Positions 1-8,705 of a DNA stretch of 64,000 nucleotides are shown one piece after another (the first letter of the stretch is position 1; every line of letters begins with the position of its first letter). The position numbers and the translations under genes were made by a program. The notes under the pieces are model-generated. The model was not told the DNA's origin, ran no database searches, and worked only from the letters and a program-made list of their open reading frames with translations. Origin of the DNA: UBA1764 sp045616685. GTDB lineage: Bacteria; Bacillota; Clostridia; Peptostreptococcales; Anaerovoracaceae. The stretch spans positions 25,125-89,124 of the forward strand of contig JAZLHF010000014.1 in NCBI GenBank assembly GCA_045616685.1. Reading direction: 5' to 3'.

Positions 1-1066
1 CGTTTGCAAGATCATAATTCATTCTATTAAGCATTACTTCATTAGTGAATGCTCCATCCTGACCAAATGTATATTCACGAAGCAAGAAGTACTTAAGTGC
101 ATCTACTCCGTACCTATCGATAAGTACAACTGGGTCAACTACATTGCCTTTTGATTTTGACATCTTGCCACCATCGATTAAGAGCCATCCATGCCCCAAT
201 ACATGCTTTGGAAGTGGAGCTTCAATTGACATCAACATTGCTGGCCAAATGATTGAGTGAAATCTTACGATTTCTTTTCCTACGAGGTGGTAATCACAAG
301 GCCAATATTTTTCAAAAAGTTCTGTGCTTTCTCCATCAACTTCTGGATAACCAAGAGAGGTTACATAGTTTGAAAGTGCATCGAGCCATACGTACATAAC
401 GTGTTTTTCATCAATAGGAACTGGGACTCCCCAGTCGAATGTGCTTCTTGAAATACAAAGATCCTCAAGCCCTTGATCGATGAATCCAAGCATTTCATTT
501 ACACGTGACTCTGGCTGAAGGAATTCGCCGCCCTTTAAGAGCTCTTTAATTCTGTCAGCGTATTTTGAAAGTTTAAAGAAATATGCTTCTTCATGTGCCT
601 TTTCTACTGGTCTGCCGCAATCTGGACAAACATGATTTTCGCCAACCTGAGTTTCTGTCCAAAATGATTCGCAAGGTTTACAATACCAACCTTCATACGA
701 TCCTTTATAAATATCGCCTTTATTGTACATCTTCATAAAGATGTCCTGAACACGATTCATATGCCTTTTTTCTGTTGTACGAATGAAATCGTCGTACGAG
801 ATTTCCATGGTTGCCCACAGGTCTTTAATTCCTGCTACAACTTCGTCAACATATGCCTGAGGGGTGATACCTTTTGCTTTTGCTTTATCTTGAATCTTTT
901 GGCCGTGTTCATCTGTTCCTGTTAAGAAACGGACGTCGTATCCCTGAAGTCTTTTAAAACGTGCCATGGCATCTGCCATTACTGTGCAATATGTATGTCC
1001 AATGTGAAGATTATCGCTTGGATAATAAATAGGTGTTGTGATGTAAAAAGTTTTCTTGTCTGACAT
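1..1066 (-). CDS. metG: Methionyl-tRNA synthetase, C-terminus beyond window
   Basis: Class I synthetase that charges tRNA-Met in the cytoplasm. The frame runs off the left edge, so only about the first 355 residues are present; bacterial MetG usually has 500-680. The class I HIGH motif is at residues 21-24. A zinc knuckle (WYCKPC then CPDCG) lies around residues 126-150, and a KMSKS loop (GGKMSKSKGN) around 299. The ATG at 1066 follows a GAAAGG-type ribosome site. A transporter gene ends 27 bases upstream on the same strand, so the two are probably co-transcribed. I saw no T-box-like leader. Confidence 0.96.
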   Translation of the reverse strand, partial: MSDKKTFYITTPIYYPSDNLHIGHTYCTVMADAMARFKRLQGYDVRFLTGTDEHGQKIQDKAKAKGITPQAYVDEVVAGIKDLWATMEISYDDFIRTTEKRHMNRVQDIFMKMYNKGDIYKGSYEGWYCKPCESFWTETQVGENHVCPDCGRPVEKAHEEAYFFKLSKYADRIKELLKGGEFLQPESRVNEMLGFIDQGLEDLCISRSTFDWGVPVPIDEKHVMYVWLDALSNYVTSLGYPEVDGESTELFEKYWPCDYHLVGKEIVRFHSIIWPAMLMSIEAPLPKHVLGHGWLLIDGGKMSKSKGNVVDPVVLIDRYGVDALKYFLLREYTFGQDGAFTNEVMLNRMNYDLAN

Positions 1067-1093
1067 TTTGTTTTCCTTTCGTCTAATGAGCGA

Positions 1094-1984
1094 CTATTTA
1101 GAATCGTTCTTATTTTTACTTGGCAATTGAACCAAGATAATTGCTATAAACATTATGATTGCGCCAATAAATTCTTTCGGTGTCATTCTTTCGTGCAGAA
1201 CTAATGCTCCGCCAATTGCGCCAAATACACTTTCTCCCGAAAGCAGTAATCCTGCCGTAGTCGGGTCGGTCATGCCTTGACCAATCATCTGAAGTGTATA
1301 ACCTGCGCCACCACTTAGGATTCCGCAGTACAAGATTTCTGTACCAACAGACATAATGCCTTCCCAGCTTGGATGTTCAAAGATAAATGCAAGAATCCAA
1401 GAAGCGCTTGCATTAATCGCAAATTGAATTGCTGACATCCAAAGCGCACTTGCCATTGGGACATATCTATCAACAGCTAGCATCTGAAGAGAAAATCCAA
1501 GAGCGCAAGCAAGAACTAAAAGATCCCCTTTTGCAAAACCTGATCCTTTGTTAATGCAAAGCAGATACATACCAAAGACGCCAATAGCAACAGCAAACCA
1601 CATACGAGAACTAATCTTCTGTTTAAAAAAGAAGAATGCAATCAAAGGAATCATTAGCATATATAAAGCCGTGATAAATGCGGTTTTACCCGCAGTCGAA
1701 TACACAAGTCCGAACTGCTGAAGATTGCACGCGATGGTCAAGAATATTCCGCAAATGATTCCGCCTTTTATTGTATTTTTCTTATAAGCATATGGGTATT
1801 TCTTTTTTCTTTCAAAAAGCCATGCAACTATTGCAACTGCAATTGCAGACAATGTGCAACGTGACGCACCAAAAGTTAGAGGTTCAATTGTAGTAACCCC
1901 TTCCTTTTGGAATACAAAAGACATTCCCCATATAAACGCTGTTAGAAGCAATAAAAAATTGCCAAGTACTTTTTTCTTTTTCAT
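1094..1984 (-). CDS. EamA/DMT-family exporter
   Basis: Drug/metabolite transporter superfamily membrane protein of about 296 residues with ten predicted helices in two EamA halves. The N-terminus reads MKKKKVLGNFLLLLTAFIWG, typical of the family, and the second half has the usual GxxxLxE-type segment (LLLSGESVFGAIGGALVLHE). The frame can be extended to a GTG at 2008, but the family-like start is the ATG at 1984; neither has a strong ribosome site. Substrate cannot be told from sequence; amino acids or metabolites are usual. It precedes metG on the same strand. Confidence 0.85.
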   Translation of the reverse strand: MKKKKVLGNFLLLLTAFIWGMSFVFQKEGVTTIEPLTFGASRCTLSAIAVAIVAWLFERKKKYPYAYKKNTIKGGIICGIFLTIACNLQQFGLVYSTAGKTAFITALYMLMIPLIAFFFFKQKISSRMWFAVAIGVFGMYLLCINKGSGFAKGDLLVLACALGFSLQMLAVDRYVPMASALWMSAIQFAINASASWILAFIFEHPSWEGIMSVGTEILYCGILSGGAGYTLQMIGQGMTDPTTAGLLLSGESVFGAIGGALVLHERMTPKEFIGAIIMFIAIILVQLPSKNKNDSK

Positions 1985-2131
1985 ATAATAGTACAAACAC
2001 TTATCCACAGTAATCCATTTTAACTAATATATTATAGCAAAAAACCTTGGTAGATTAAAGACATTTAGTACTTTTGCAACAAAAAAAGCACTATATCTAG
2101 CGCTTTTTTGTACAGATTTCACAAATTCAAT

Positions 2132-2386
2132 CTACTTTTCAGCCTTTTTTGCTTCTCTGGCCTCCCTTTTTGCTTTTTTTATGTCATGTTCGGCCTTCGC
2201 TTTACTTGCTTTGTTGACCATGATTATAGCGAAAATAGCAAGTGCAACGATGATTACAATAATGGCAATTATGCCAACTTTCTTGAACATTTGCTCCATC
2301 TGAACGGTTGTATTGATAAAGAAATAGCCTAAAGCCACGAGTGCAGCGACTATGATTCCAATAATAACTTTTGTTTTAGCCTTCAT
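2132..2386 (-). CDS. Small two-helix membrane protein with basic tail
   Basis: A protein of 84 residues whose family I do not recognise. The ATG at 2386 is chosen because GGAGG lies 7 bases upstream; a longer frame from 2416 has no such site. Two hydrophobic stretches (residues about 6-22 and 36-56) are separated by a short polar loop. They are followed by a Lys/Ala/Glu-rich tail of about 28 residues that is likely helical and cytoplasmic. It stands alone between two differently oriented genes. Function unknown. Confidence 0.6.
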   Translation of the reverse strand: MKAKTKVIIGIIVAALVALGYFFINTTVQMEQMFKKVGIIAIIVIIVALAIFAIIMVNKASKAKAEHDIKKAKREAREAKKAEK

Positions 2387-2439
2387 AGCAATACCTCCAT
2401 GTTTTAATTGTATCACAAAGCATGCTATAATGATACATC

Positions 2440-2500
2440 AAGGCACGCGTACGCTTTTCGCCTTGCAGCATCATTGAAACAAGTGTCCGACAAGCGTACA
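2440..2500. repeat. GC-rich intergenic inverted-repeat element
   Basis: A short GC-rich island in an AT-rich spacer. GTACGCTT at 2449-2456 is complementary to AAGCGTAC at 2492-2499, and AAGGC/GCCTT form an inner stem. It has the same style as the elements at 12096-12175 and 13870-13959, although the sequences are not copies. Function unknown. Confidence 0.4.
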
Positions 2501-2502
2501 CC

Positions 2503-2511
2503 TGTTATAAT
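2503..2511 (+). promoter_or_regulatory. Extended -10 promoter for the DUF2130 gene
   Basis: TGTTATAAT (TG, one base, TATAAT) lies about 30 bases ahead of the ATG at 2541. No good -35 is seen at 17 bases, which fits an extended -10 promoter. Confidence 0.5.
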
Positions 2512-2540
2512 AAAATGATTTAGTTATATAAGGAGTTTAT

Positions 2541-3608
2541 ATGGCAGAAATTAAATGCCCGCATTGTGGCGAAAGTTTTACAGTTGATGAAGCAGGATAT
2601 GCAGCTATCGTCTCTCAAGTTCGCGGATATGAACTTGAAAGAGAAGCAGAAGAACGAGCTGAATTTTTATCTGCAGATAAGGATAAAGAAATTGCAAAAC
2701 TTCAAATGCAAATTAATGCACTCGAAGAATCTGGCGATAAAGATATCAGACTTGCTGTTGCCGAAGCTTTAGCAGACAAAGAAAAAGAATTAAACGAGGT
2801 AAGACTTGAATCACAAAACAGCAAAGCAAAATACGAAGCATTAATTAGTGCTAAAAACGAAGAGATTTCTTTCTATAAAGATTTTAAAGCAAAGGAATCT
2901 ACAAAGATGGTCGGAGAAAATCTCGAGCAGCATTGCCTCGCAGAATTTGAAAAGCTTAGAAGTGCTGCATTTAAGAACGCTTACTTTGATAAAGACAACG
3001 AAGTGTCTGCAAGCGGATCAAAAGGCGATTTCATTTTCAGAGACTATGACGAAAATGGAAACGAATATATCTCTATCATGTTTGAAATGAAAAACGAGAT
3101 GGATGAAACCGCTACAAAGCATAAGAATAAAGACTTTTTAAAGGAATTAGACAAGGATAGAAACGAGAAAGATTGTGAATATGCAGTACTTGTTTCTATG
3201 CTTGAAGCCGATAATGAAGTATATAATCAAGGTATCGTTGATATGTCTCATGAATACGATAAGATGTATGTCATCAGACCTCAGTTCTTTATTCCAATCA
3301 TTACAATACTTCGCAATGCTGCACAAAAATCAATTGAGTGGCAGCAAGCTTTAGTCGAAGCACAAAACGAGCGAGTTGATATAAATAGCCTCGAGCAAGA
3401 AATTAACGAGTTCAAAGAAAAGTTTGGTGATAATTTTAGACTTGCAGCTGATCACTATGAAAAAGCAATCGATAATATTGATAAAACAATTAAGTCTCTT
3501 GAAAAAACAAAAGATGAACTTACCAAGTCAATGAAAAACCTCAAGTGGGCAAATGATAAAGCAGAAAATATAAGTCTTTATATAAGTGAAAAAAATCCGA
3601 GAGATTAA
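2541..3608 (+). CDS. DUF2130 domain protein
   Basis: A protein of 355 residues resembling the DUF2130 family, whose role is not established. It starts with a zinc-ribbon-like CPHCGESF at residues 6-13. A Glu/Lys-rich coiled coil follows at about 30-125. A globular core with GSKGDFIFRDYDENGNE and SIMFEMKNEMDET is reminiscent of the restriction-endonuclease-like fold linked to this family. A second coiled coil spans about 275-345. The ribosome site AAGGAG precedes the ATG. It is a single-gene unit closed by a strong terminator. Confidence 0.8.
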   Translation: MAEIKCPHCGESFTVDEAGYAAIVSQVRGYELEREAEERAEFLSADKDKEIAKLQMQINALEESGDKDIRLAVAEALADKEKELNEVRLESQNSKAKYEALISAKNEEISFYKDFKAKESTKMVGENLEQHCLAEFEKLRSAAFKNAYFDKDNEVSASGSKGDFIFRDYDENGNEYISIMFEMKNEMDETATKHKNKDFLKELDKDRNEKDCEYAVLVSMLEADNEVYNQGIVDMSHEYDKMYVIRPQFFIPIITILRNAAQKSIEWQQALVEAQNERVDINSLEQEINEFKEKFGDNFRLAADHYEKAIDNIDKTIKSLEKTKDELTKSMKNLKWANDKAENISLYISEKNPRD

Positions 3609-3624
3609 CCTCTCGGATTTTTTC
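3592..3624. terminator. Bidirectional intrinsic terminator
   Basis: The stem AATCCGAGAG/CTCTCGGATT with a six-base loop overlaps the end of the DUF2130 gene. It has T-runs or A-runs on both sides, so it serves both that gene and the convergent permease gene. Confidence 0.85.
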
Positions 3625-3635
3625 TTTCTATATTG

Positions 3636-4622
3636 TTATCTTTCTTCTCTGAAGTAAGCAAGTCCTAATGCTGCAGGTGGCTGATCTTCTTTGCGCTGAC
3701 GCATTGATACGAGAACAAGTACTACTGCTGTTGCAATGTAAGGAACGATCTTATAAATCTGGGTTGGAATGAATGGAACTGGAAGACGCAGATATAAAAT
3801 CAAAAGTCCACCAAACAGTACGCTTCCCCAAAGTGAATTGAGAGGTTTCCACAAGCAAAAGATTACGAGTGCTACTGCGACCCAACCTTCTCCAGAAAGC
3901 GCTGTGTGATTCCATACAGAACCTGCGATAGTCATTGTATAAACCATACCACCAATTGCTGATATTCCGCCTCCGATGATTGTTGCAATATACTTGTATT
4001 TTTCAACGTTTATACCTGCCGAATCAGCTGTTCCTGGATTTTCGCCGACAGCTCTTAAATAGAGTCCTTTGCGGGTTTTATTAAGGAACCATGCCATTAC
4101 TAAAGCAATAATTAGTCCAAGATATACAAATGGATTATAGCTAAACAAAAGTGGTCCAATTACTGGAATGTCTTGCATAGACTTCGGGAAAATTGAGTTC
4201 GCAAATGCATCTTTAAGAGCATTGCTTACTGTAACGTTTCCGCCAACCTTAACACGCATTACTTCGCCAACGAACTGTCCAACGCCTGTACCAAAAATGG
4301 TAAGTGCAAGACCTGTTACATTCTGGTTAGCTCTTAAACTAATTGTTAAGAAACTGAATATCAATGCTCCAACAGCACCTGCGATGAAGCTACAAAGAAG
4401 TGCAATGATTACGGCAACAAACCCCTTTGCGGCATCACCCATAATATTTCCATATACAAATGCACCAGCAAGCCCGAAAGCTCCGCCCATGTACATCATA
4501 CCTTCAACACCGAGGTTAAGGTTTCCTGATTTTTCTGTTAGTATTTCTCCGCTTGTTCCGTAAAGAAGAGGAGCGCCGTTTAATACTGCGGCTTTAATAA
4601 GACCAATAAGATTAAAGTTCAT
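3636..4622 (-). CDS. Nucleoside-type ABC transporter permease (NupQ/YufQ-like)
   Basis: Inner-membrane permease of 328 residues in the branched-chain-amino-acid/sugar permease superfamily. It has about nine hydrophobic helices and the NupQ-like opening LLYGTSGEILTEKSGNLNLG. The EAA-like loop is at VGENPGTADSAGINVEKYK. It pairs with the permease upstream, and its ATG overlaps that gene's TAA by one base (TAATG), so translation is coupled. With the ATPase and BMP lipoprotein it forms one importer, most likely for nucleosides or purines. It is the last gene before a terminator. Confidence 0.88.
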   Translation of the reverse strand: MNFNLIGLIKAAVLNGAPLLYGTSGEILTEKSGNLNLGVEGMMYMGGAFGLAGAFVYGNIMGDAAKGFVAVIIALLCSFIAGAVGALIFSFLTISLRANQNVTGLALTIFGTGVGQFVGEVMRVKVGGNVTVSNALKDAFANSIFPKSMQDIPVIGPLLFSYNPFVYLGLIIALVMAWFLNKTRKGLYLRAVGENPGTADSAGINVEKYKYIATIIGGGISAIGGMVYTMTIAGSVWNHTALSGEGWVAVALVIFCLWKPLNSLWGSVLFGGLLILYLRLPVPFIPTQIYKIVPYIATAVVLVLVSMRQRKEDQPPAALGLAYFREER

Positions 4623-5707
4623 TACTGTGCCTCCTTTTCTTCGTACTTCTTGCGGAAAATTATCTTATAGTTGATGAAGAATTCACAACCAAGCATACAG
4701 AGTAAAATGATACCTGTAATAATATCTGAAATTGAAGCAGGGATTGCAAGTTCTGTCTGAAGCGTGCTTGCGCCCTTGCTAAGTACAGCAAGAAGAACTG
4801 AAATTGCAATCATGACAAATGGATTAAGTTGCGATAACCAGCATACTGTAATAGCTGTGAATCCAACGCCTCCGGCAACGTCTGCATATAAAGTTTGATT
4901 TGCACCGCTTGCAATCATGAAACCAACAAGGCCGGCGATTGCTCCTGAAAGAACGGCTGTACGCATTATGACTTTTGCAACATTCATACCAGCATATCTT
5001 GCTGTGTTTTCTGATTCACCAAGAACAGCAACTTCATATCCATGCTTTGTCTTCTTAAGATAGATATACATGAATACTACTAAAAGTAAAACTATAATCC
5101 AACCGATGTGCACACCAAAAATCTTTGGTAGTACTGCGTTCTTTTCAAAGTTAGGAATAATCTGTGAACCAGGTTTTCCCTCCCAAGGACCACCCTGAAG
5201 CCAACCAACAATACCAATTGCAATATAGTTAAGCATCAGCGTAAACAGTGTTTCATTTGTTCCCCACTTTGATTTGAAGAAAGCTGGAATAAGAGCCCAA
5301 AGGCCACCCATAACGATGGAGGCAAGGCCCATAACTACGAGCAATGGAAGTGAAGGCATTGCTTTTGCCATATTAATAGCAAAGAAGCTTGCGCCAACGG
5401 CGCCCATTGTGATTTGTCCTTCTGCGCCGATGTTCCAGTACTTCATCTTGAAGCAAGGAGCAAGTGCAAGGGCTGTACCAAGAAGAGGGATAGCAGTTTT
5501 AACAACCTGTCTTATACCACTCTTCTTACCAAGAGATCCGGCAATCATAACGCCGTATGCCTTGATAGGATTTGAATCTACTGCGAAGAAGATGAGCCCG
5601 CCAAGAACAATGGCAAACACCAAAGCTGCAAGACGAATAAGCCAAATTGTGCTCTTCTTCATATCTTCGCGTTTAGCAAGTCTGATAAGAGGTTCTTTAG
5701 TATTCAT
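4622..5707 (-). CDS. Nucleoside-type ABC transporter permease (NupP/YufP-like)
   Basis: Second permease of the BMP-type importer, 361 residues. A basic N-terminus is followed by about ten hydrophobic segments, with the family motif KMKYWNIGAEGQITMGAVGA around residues 87-106 and the EAA-like LGESENTARYAGMNVAK around 230. The ATG follows directly after the stop codon of the ATPase gene with no spacer. Two permeases, one double-domain ATPase and a BMP lipoprotein is the standard layout of bacterial nucleoside ABC importers. Confidence 0.88.
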   Translation of the reverse strand: MNTKEPLIRLAKREDMKKSTIWLIRLAALVFAIVLGGLIFFAVDSNPIKAYGVMIAGSLGKKSGIRQVVKTAIPLLGTALALAPCFKMKYWNIGAEGQITMGAVGASFFAINMAKAMPSLPLLVVMGLASIVMGGLWALIPAFFKSKWGTNETLFTLMLNYIAIGIVGWLQGGPWEGKPGSQIIPNFEKNAVLPKIFGVHIGWIIVLLLVVFMYIYLKKTKHGYEVAVLGESENTARYAGMNVAKVIMRTAVLSGAIAGLVGFMIASGANQTLYADVAGGVGFTAITVCWLSQLNPFVMIAISVLLAVLSKGASTLQTELAIPASISDIITGIILLCMLGCEFFINYKIIFRKKYEEKEAQ

Positions 5708-7225
5708 TTATTTTGCACCTCCCACACTTGTCATAAGTAAGCCAATTTCTTCTTTAGTCGTTGTTCTTGCATCAACGATACCGGAAACTTTTCCATCGCA
5801 AAGAACTAAAATCTTGTCACAAAGCTGAAGCAGTACATCGAGGTCTTCCCCAACGAATACAACCGCAACACCTTTTGCTTTTTGCCCAGCCATCAAGTTG
5901 TAAATTACATATGAGGTATTGATATCAAGACCACGAACCGCATATGCACTCATAAGTACTGATGGTGATGATGCAATTTCACGACCTACTAAAACTTTCT
6001 GAACGTTACCACCGGAAAGCTTTCTAACTGGATAGTCGATTGAAGGAGTTACAACTTCGAGGAAGTTATAGACTTCTTCAGCAAGTTTTTCAGGAGCTTT
6101 TCTATCAACGAAGATACCCTTACCTTTATTCCAAGATCTAAGCATCATATTTTCTGTCATACCCATTCCACCGACAAGGCCCATGCCAAGTCTATCTTCC
6201 GGGACAAATGCAAGGGCAACTCCGGCATCCTTAATCTGCATTGGTGTCTTACCAACAAGCTGTTCAGGAGCCTTGCCCTCTGGGCTATAAATAATTGAAC
6301 CAGATTCGATTGGACGAAGGCCTGCGATGGCTTCAAGAAGTTCTTTCTGGCCAGAGCCTGCGATGCCCGCAATGCCTAAGATTTCACCGCCAAATGCGAT
6401 GAAACCAACGTCATCAAGCTTCTTTACGCCTTCACTATCGCGGCATGTAAGACCAGCGATTGTAAGTCTTGGCTGAGGATTAACAGGATCAAGTCTGTCA
6501 ATGTTTAATTTAATTGCACGACCGACCATCATTTCAGTCAGTGCATCTGGATTTGTTTCATTAGTACGCACAGTTGCGATGTGTTCGCCTTTTCTAAGAA
6601 CGGCAACCACATCAGAAACATCCATTACCTCGTTAAGTTTATGAGTAATGATGATGATGGCTTTGTCATCATCTTTCATATTACGCATAATCTTGAAAAG
6701 ATTTTCTGTTTCTTGTGGCGTTAAAACTGCAGTAGGTTCATCGAGAATAAGAATGTCTGCTCCGCGATATAAAACCTTTATAATTTCGACCGTCTGTTTT
6801 TCTGAAACGGACATGTCGTAAACTTTCTTTTCAGGATCAATGTTAAAACCGTATTTATCTGAAATTTCTTTTACTTTTGCAGATACAGCTTTTAAATCGT
6901 ATTTTTCGTCTTCTAAGCCAAGGGCAACATTTTCAGCTGCGGTGAACACATCAACAAGTTTAAAATGCTGATGTATCATTCCAACTCCATAGTCAAATGC
7001 ATCTTTTGGAGATGCTATTGTAACAGGCTGACCGTCTACAAAAATCTGACCCTCATCAGGGAAGTAAATTCCGGCAAGCATATTCATCAGTGTAGTTTTA
7101 CCAGAACCATTTTCGCCCAGTAAAGACATAATAACCCCACGGTCTAAGTAAAGATTCACCGAGTTGTTTGCCACTATGCTTCCGAATTTTTTTGTTATGT
7201 TTTTAAATTCTACTGCGTGTTCCAT
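5708..7225 (-). CDS. Double-domain ABC ATPase of a nucleoside-type importer (NupO/YufO-like)
   Basis: Cytoplasmic ATPase of 505 residues with two ABC halves. The first half has Walker A GENGSGKTT at about 37-45, a degenerate signature MSVSEKQTVE and Walker B ILILDEPTAVLTPQE. The second half has the degenerate P-loop region GIAGSGQKELLEAIAGL and signature LSGGNVQKVLVGRE. This asymmetry is normal in the RbsA/YufO class. It lies between the lipoprotein gene and the permeases, separated from the former by an attenuator-like hairpin. Confidence 0.9.
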   Translation of the reverse strand: MEHAVEFKNITKKFGSIVANNSVNLYLDRGVIMSLLGENGSGKTTLMNMLAGIYFPDEGQIFVDGQPVTIASPKDAFDYGVGMIHQHFKLVDVFTAAENVALGLEDEKYDLKAVSAKVKEISDKYGFNIDPEKKVYDMSVSEKQTVEIIKVLYRGADILILDEPTAVLTPQETENLFKIMRNMKDDDKAIIIITHKLNEVMDVSDVVAVLRKGEHIATVRTNETNPDALTEMMVGRAIKLNIDRLDPVNPQPRLTIAGLTCRDSEGVKKLDDVGFIAFGGEILGIAGIAGSGQKELLEAIAGLRPIESGSIIYSPEGKAPEQLVGKTPMQIKDAGVALAFVPEDRLGMGLVGGMGMTENMMLRSWNKGKGIFVDRKAPEKLAEEVYNFLEVVTPSIDYPVRKLSGGNVQKVLVGREIASSPSVLMSAYAVRGLDINTSYVIYNLMAGQKAKGVAVVFVGEDLDVLLQLCDKILVLCDGKVSGIVDARTTTKEEIGLLMTSVGGAK

Positions 7226-7253
7226 AAGTTAAAAGTTCTCTCTTATACAGAAA

Positions 7254-7285
7254 AGGCCTAACAGGGAAGAACCCTGTTAGGCTTT
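7254..7285 (-). terminator. Hairpin between BMP lipoprotein and ATPase genes (attenuator)
   Basis: The 11-bp stem GCCTAACAGGG/CCCTGTTAGGC with a five-base loop is followed on the minus strand by TTTTCTG. It lies inside the operon after the binding-protein gene. Such partial terminators commonly keep binding-protein mRNA more abundant than the downstream genes. Confidence 0.75.
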
Positions 7286-7305
7286 GAAAAATTTATAGGA
7301 AGTTA

Positions 7306-8520
7306 TTAGTAAGCTTCGTTTACAAGTGTGATACCATCAATTCTTAAGTCAAAGTTTGGAGCTGACTTGAAGTATGATTCATGATAGTAACCATCAAAGA
7401 TTGCATTGTAATCTGGTTCGCCAGCGAAGTCTCCGTCCATATCAACGAGACCTTCTGTTGGAGTTGCGCCTTCAACTGTGAATGCGGATGTATCAAACAT
7501 ATTGAGTGTTCCTGCTTTAATTGCAGCTTCTGCTTCTGCAATCTTTTCTGCTGTTCCAGGAGCAGCTATTGCTTCGTTAAGTTCAGTAAGAACTACATCT
7601 CCATCTGCAAGACCGTGTCCCATGTAATCCTGGTCAACCTTGCCGCCGTTAGCGATTGTTTCGATTGCATATACGAAGTAGTTTGTCCAGTCAATTCTTG
7701 AAGAAATGATTGAAGCTTCTGGAGCAACATCACTCATAGCAATGTTATAGCCTACGTGGTAAACCCCATTGCTCTGTGCTGTTGTAGCTGGTGTTGTTGA
7801 GTCGGAGTGCTGTGAAATAAGAACTGCACCACGATCGATTAAGTCCTGAGCTGTAGCAGCTTCCATTGTTGGATCTCCCCAAGAACCAATGAATTCTGCA
7901 AGCATTGTTGCACTTGGGCAAGCACTTCTTGCGCCAAGGAAGAATGATGTATAACCTGAGAGTACTTCTGCGAATGTGTAAGCACCAACATAACCGATTA
8001 CTGCCTGGTCAGCTGTAATCTGACCTTCGTCAATCATCTGCTGGAGTTTGCATCCAGCAGCAACGCCTGCGAGATATCTTCCTTCGAAGATGCTTGGGAA
8101 TGCATTAACTGTATTTTCGAGATCATCTCTTTGTGATGCTTCGTTTGTGCAAGCAACAAATGTTGTATCTGGATAATCAGCAGCTACTGTGAGCATTGCT
8201 GGTTCTTGGCCATAGGAATTGAGAATTACGAGTTGGCAACCAGCATCAGCAAGATCTGCGCAATCAACTGCAACTGGGTCTCCTTCTGGATGGTTATAAG
8301 TGTAAGTCCATTCTACGTTAATGCCCTTACCCTTAAGAATTTCTGTTGCAGCATCTGCTGCCATATAGAAGTTTCTGTCGTAAGCTGCGTTCTGGTCGCC
8401 GATGCAAACCATACCAACCTTAATGACGTCAGATGTTTCTTCAGCTTCTTTTTCACCACCGCAAGCAGCAAGTGAGAAAATCATTGCAAGTGCTAATAAA
8501 ATAGCTAAAACTTTTTTCAT
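7306..8520 (-). CDS. BMP-family substrate-binding lipoprotein
   Basis: Extracellular lipoprotein of 404 residues with the signal peptide MKKVLAILLALAMIFSLAAC and the lipobox Cys at residue 20. It belongs to the BMP/Med family that presents nucleosides or related solutes to the NupOPQ-type importer. The mature part has the expected alternating alpha/beta folds (KVGMVCIGDQNAAYDRNFY; VIGYVGAYTFAEVLSG; GAVLISQHSDSTTPA). AAGGAGAG lies ahead of the ATG. It is first in its operon and has its own promoter. Confidence 0.92.
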   Translation of the reverse strand: MKKVLAILLALAMIFSLAACGGEKEAEETSDVIKVGMVCIGDQNAAYDRNFYMAADAATEILKGKGINVEWTYTYNHPEGDPVAVDCADLADAGCQLVILNSYGQEPAMLTVAADYPDTTFVACTNEASQRDDLENTVNAFPSIFEGRYLAGVAAGCKLQQMIDEGQITADQAVIGYVGAYTFAEVLSGYTSFFLGARSACPSATMLAEFIGSWGDPTMEAATAQDLIDRGAVLISQHSDSTTPATTAQSNGVYHVGYNIAMSDVAPEASIISSRIDWTNYFVYAIETIANGGKVDQDYMGHGLADGDVVLTELNEAIAAPGTAEKIAEAEAAIKAGTLNMFDTSAFTVEGATPTEGLVDMDGDFAGEPDYNAIFDGYYHESYFKSAPNFDLRIDGITLVNEAY

Positions 8521-8592
8521 TTTACTAATACTCTCCTTAATTTGTGAATGTTTTTGAAATATATAAGTTTTATGAAAAGAAATTACACTTAT

Positions 8593-8620
8593 ATTCTACT
8601 AGATATAGGGGGAATATCAA
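8593..8620 (-). promoter_or_regulatory. Promoter of the nucleoside importer operon
   Basis: On the minus strand TTGATA (8620-8615) and TAGAAT (8598-8593) are separated by 16 bases, about 70 bases ahead of the BMP lipoprotein ATG. Confidence 0.5.
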
Positions 8621-8662
8621 TATTTTATTCGGGTTTTCGCCACTTTTTGAAATCATAAAACA

Positions 8663-8690
8663 AGAACGTTCGGTATTATCCGAACGTTCT
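8663..8690 (-). terminator. Intrinsic terminator after wecB
   Basis: The stem AGAACGTTCGG/CCGAACGTTCT with loop TATTAT or its complement is followed on the minus strand by TTGTTTTA. It closes the truA-to-wecB gene run. Confidence 0.75.
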
Positions 8691-8705
8691 TTCCACAATG
8701 CCTTG

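Noticed and set aside
2001..2009. A perfect TTATCCACA DnaA box near the DMT exporter start
   Set aside because: It is a single isolated site 61 kb from the probable origin; one copy is expected by chance or may be a titration site, with nothing further to support it.
4168..4563. Long open frames antisense to the nucleoside permeases, gyrA, CDF and other genes
   Set aside because: They mirror the codon bias of the real genes, lack ribosome sites and show no protein-like family motifs.
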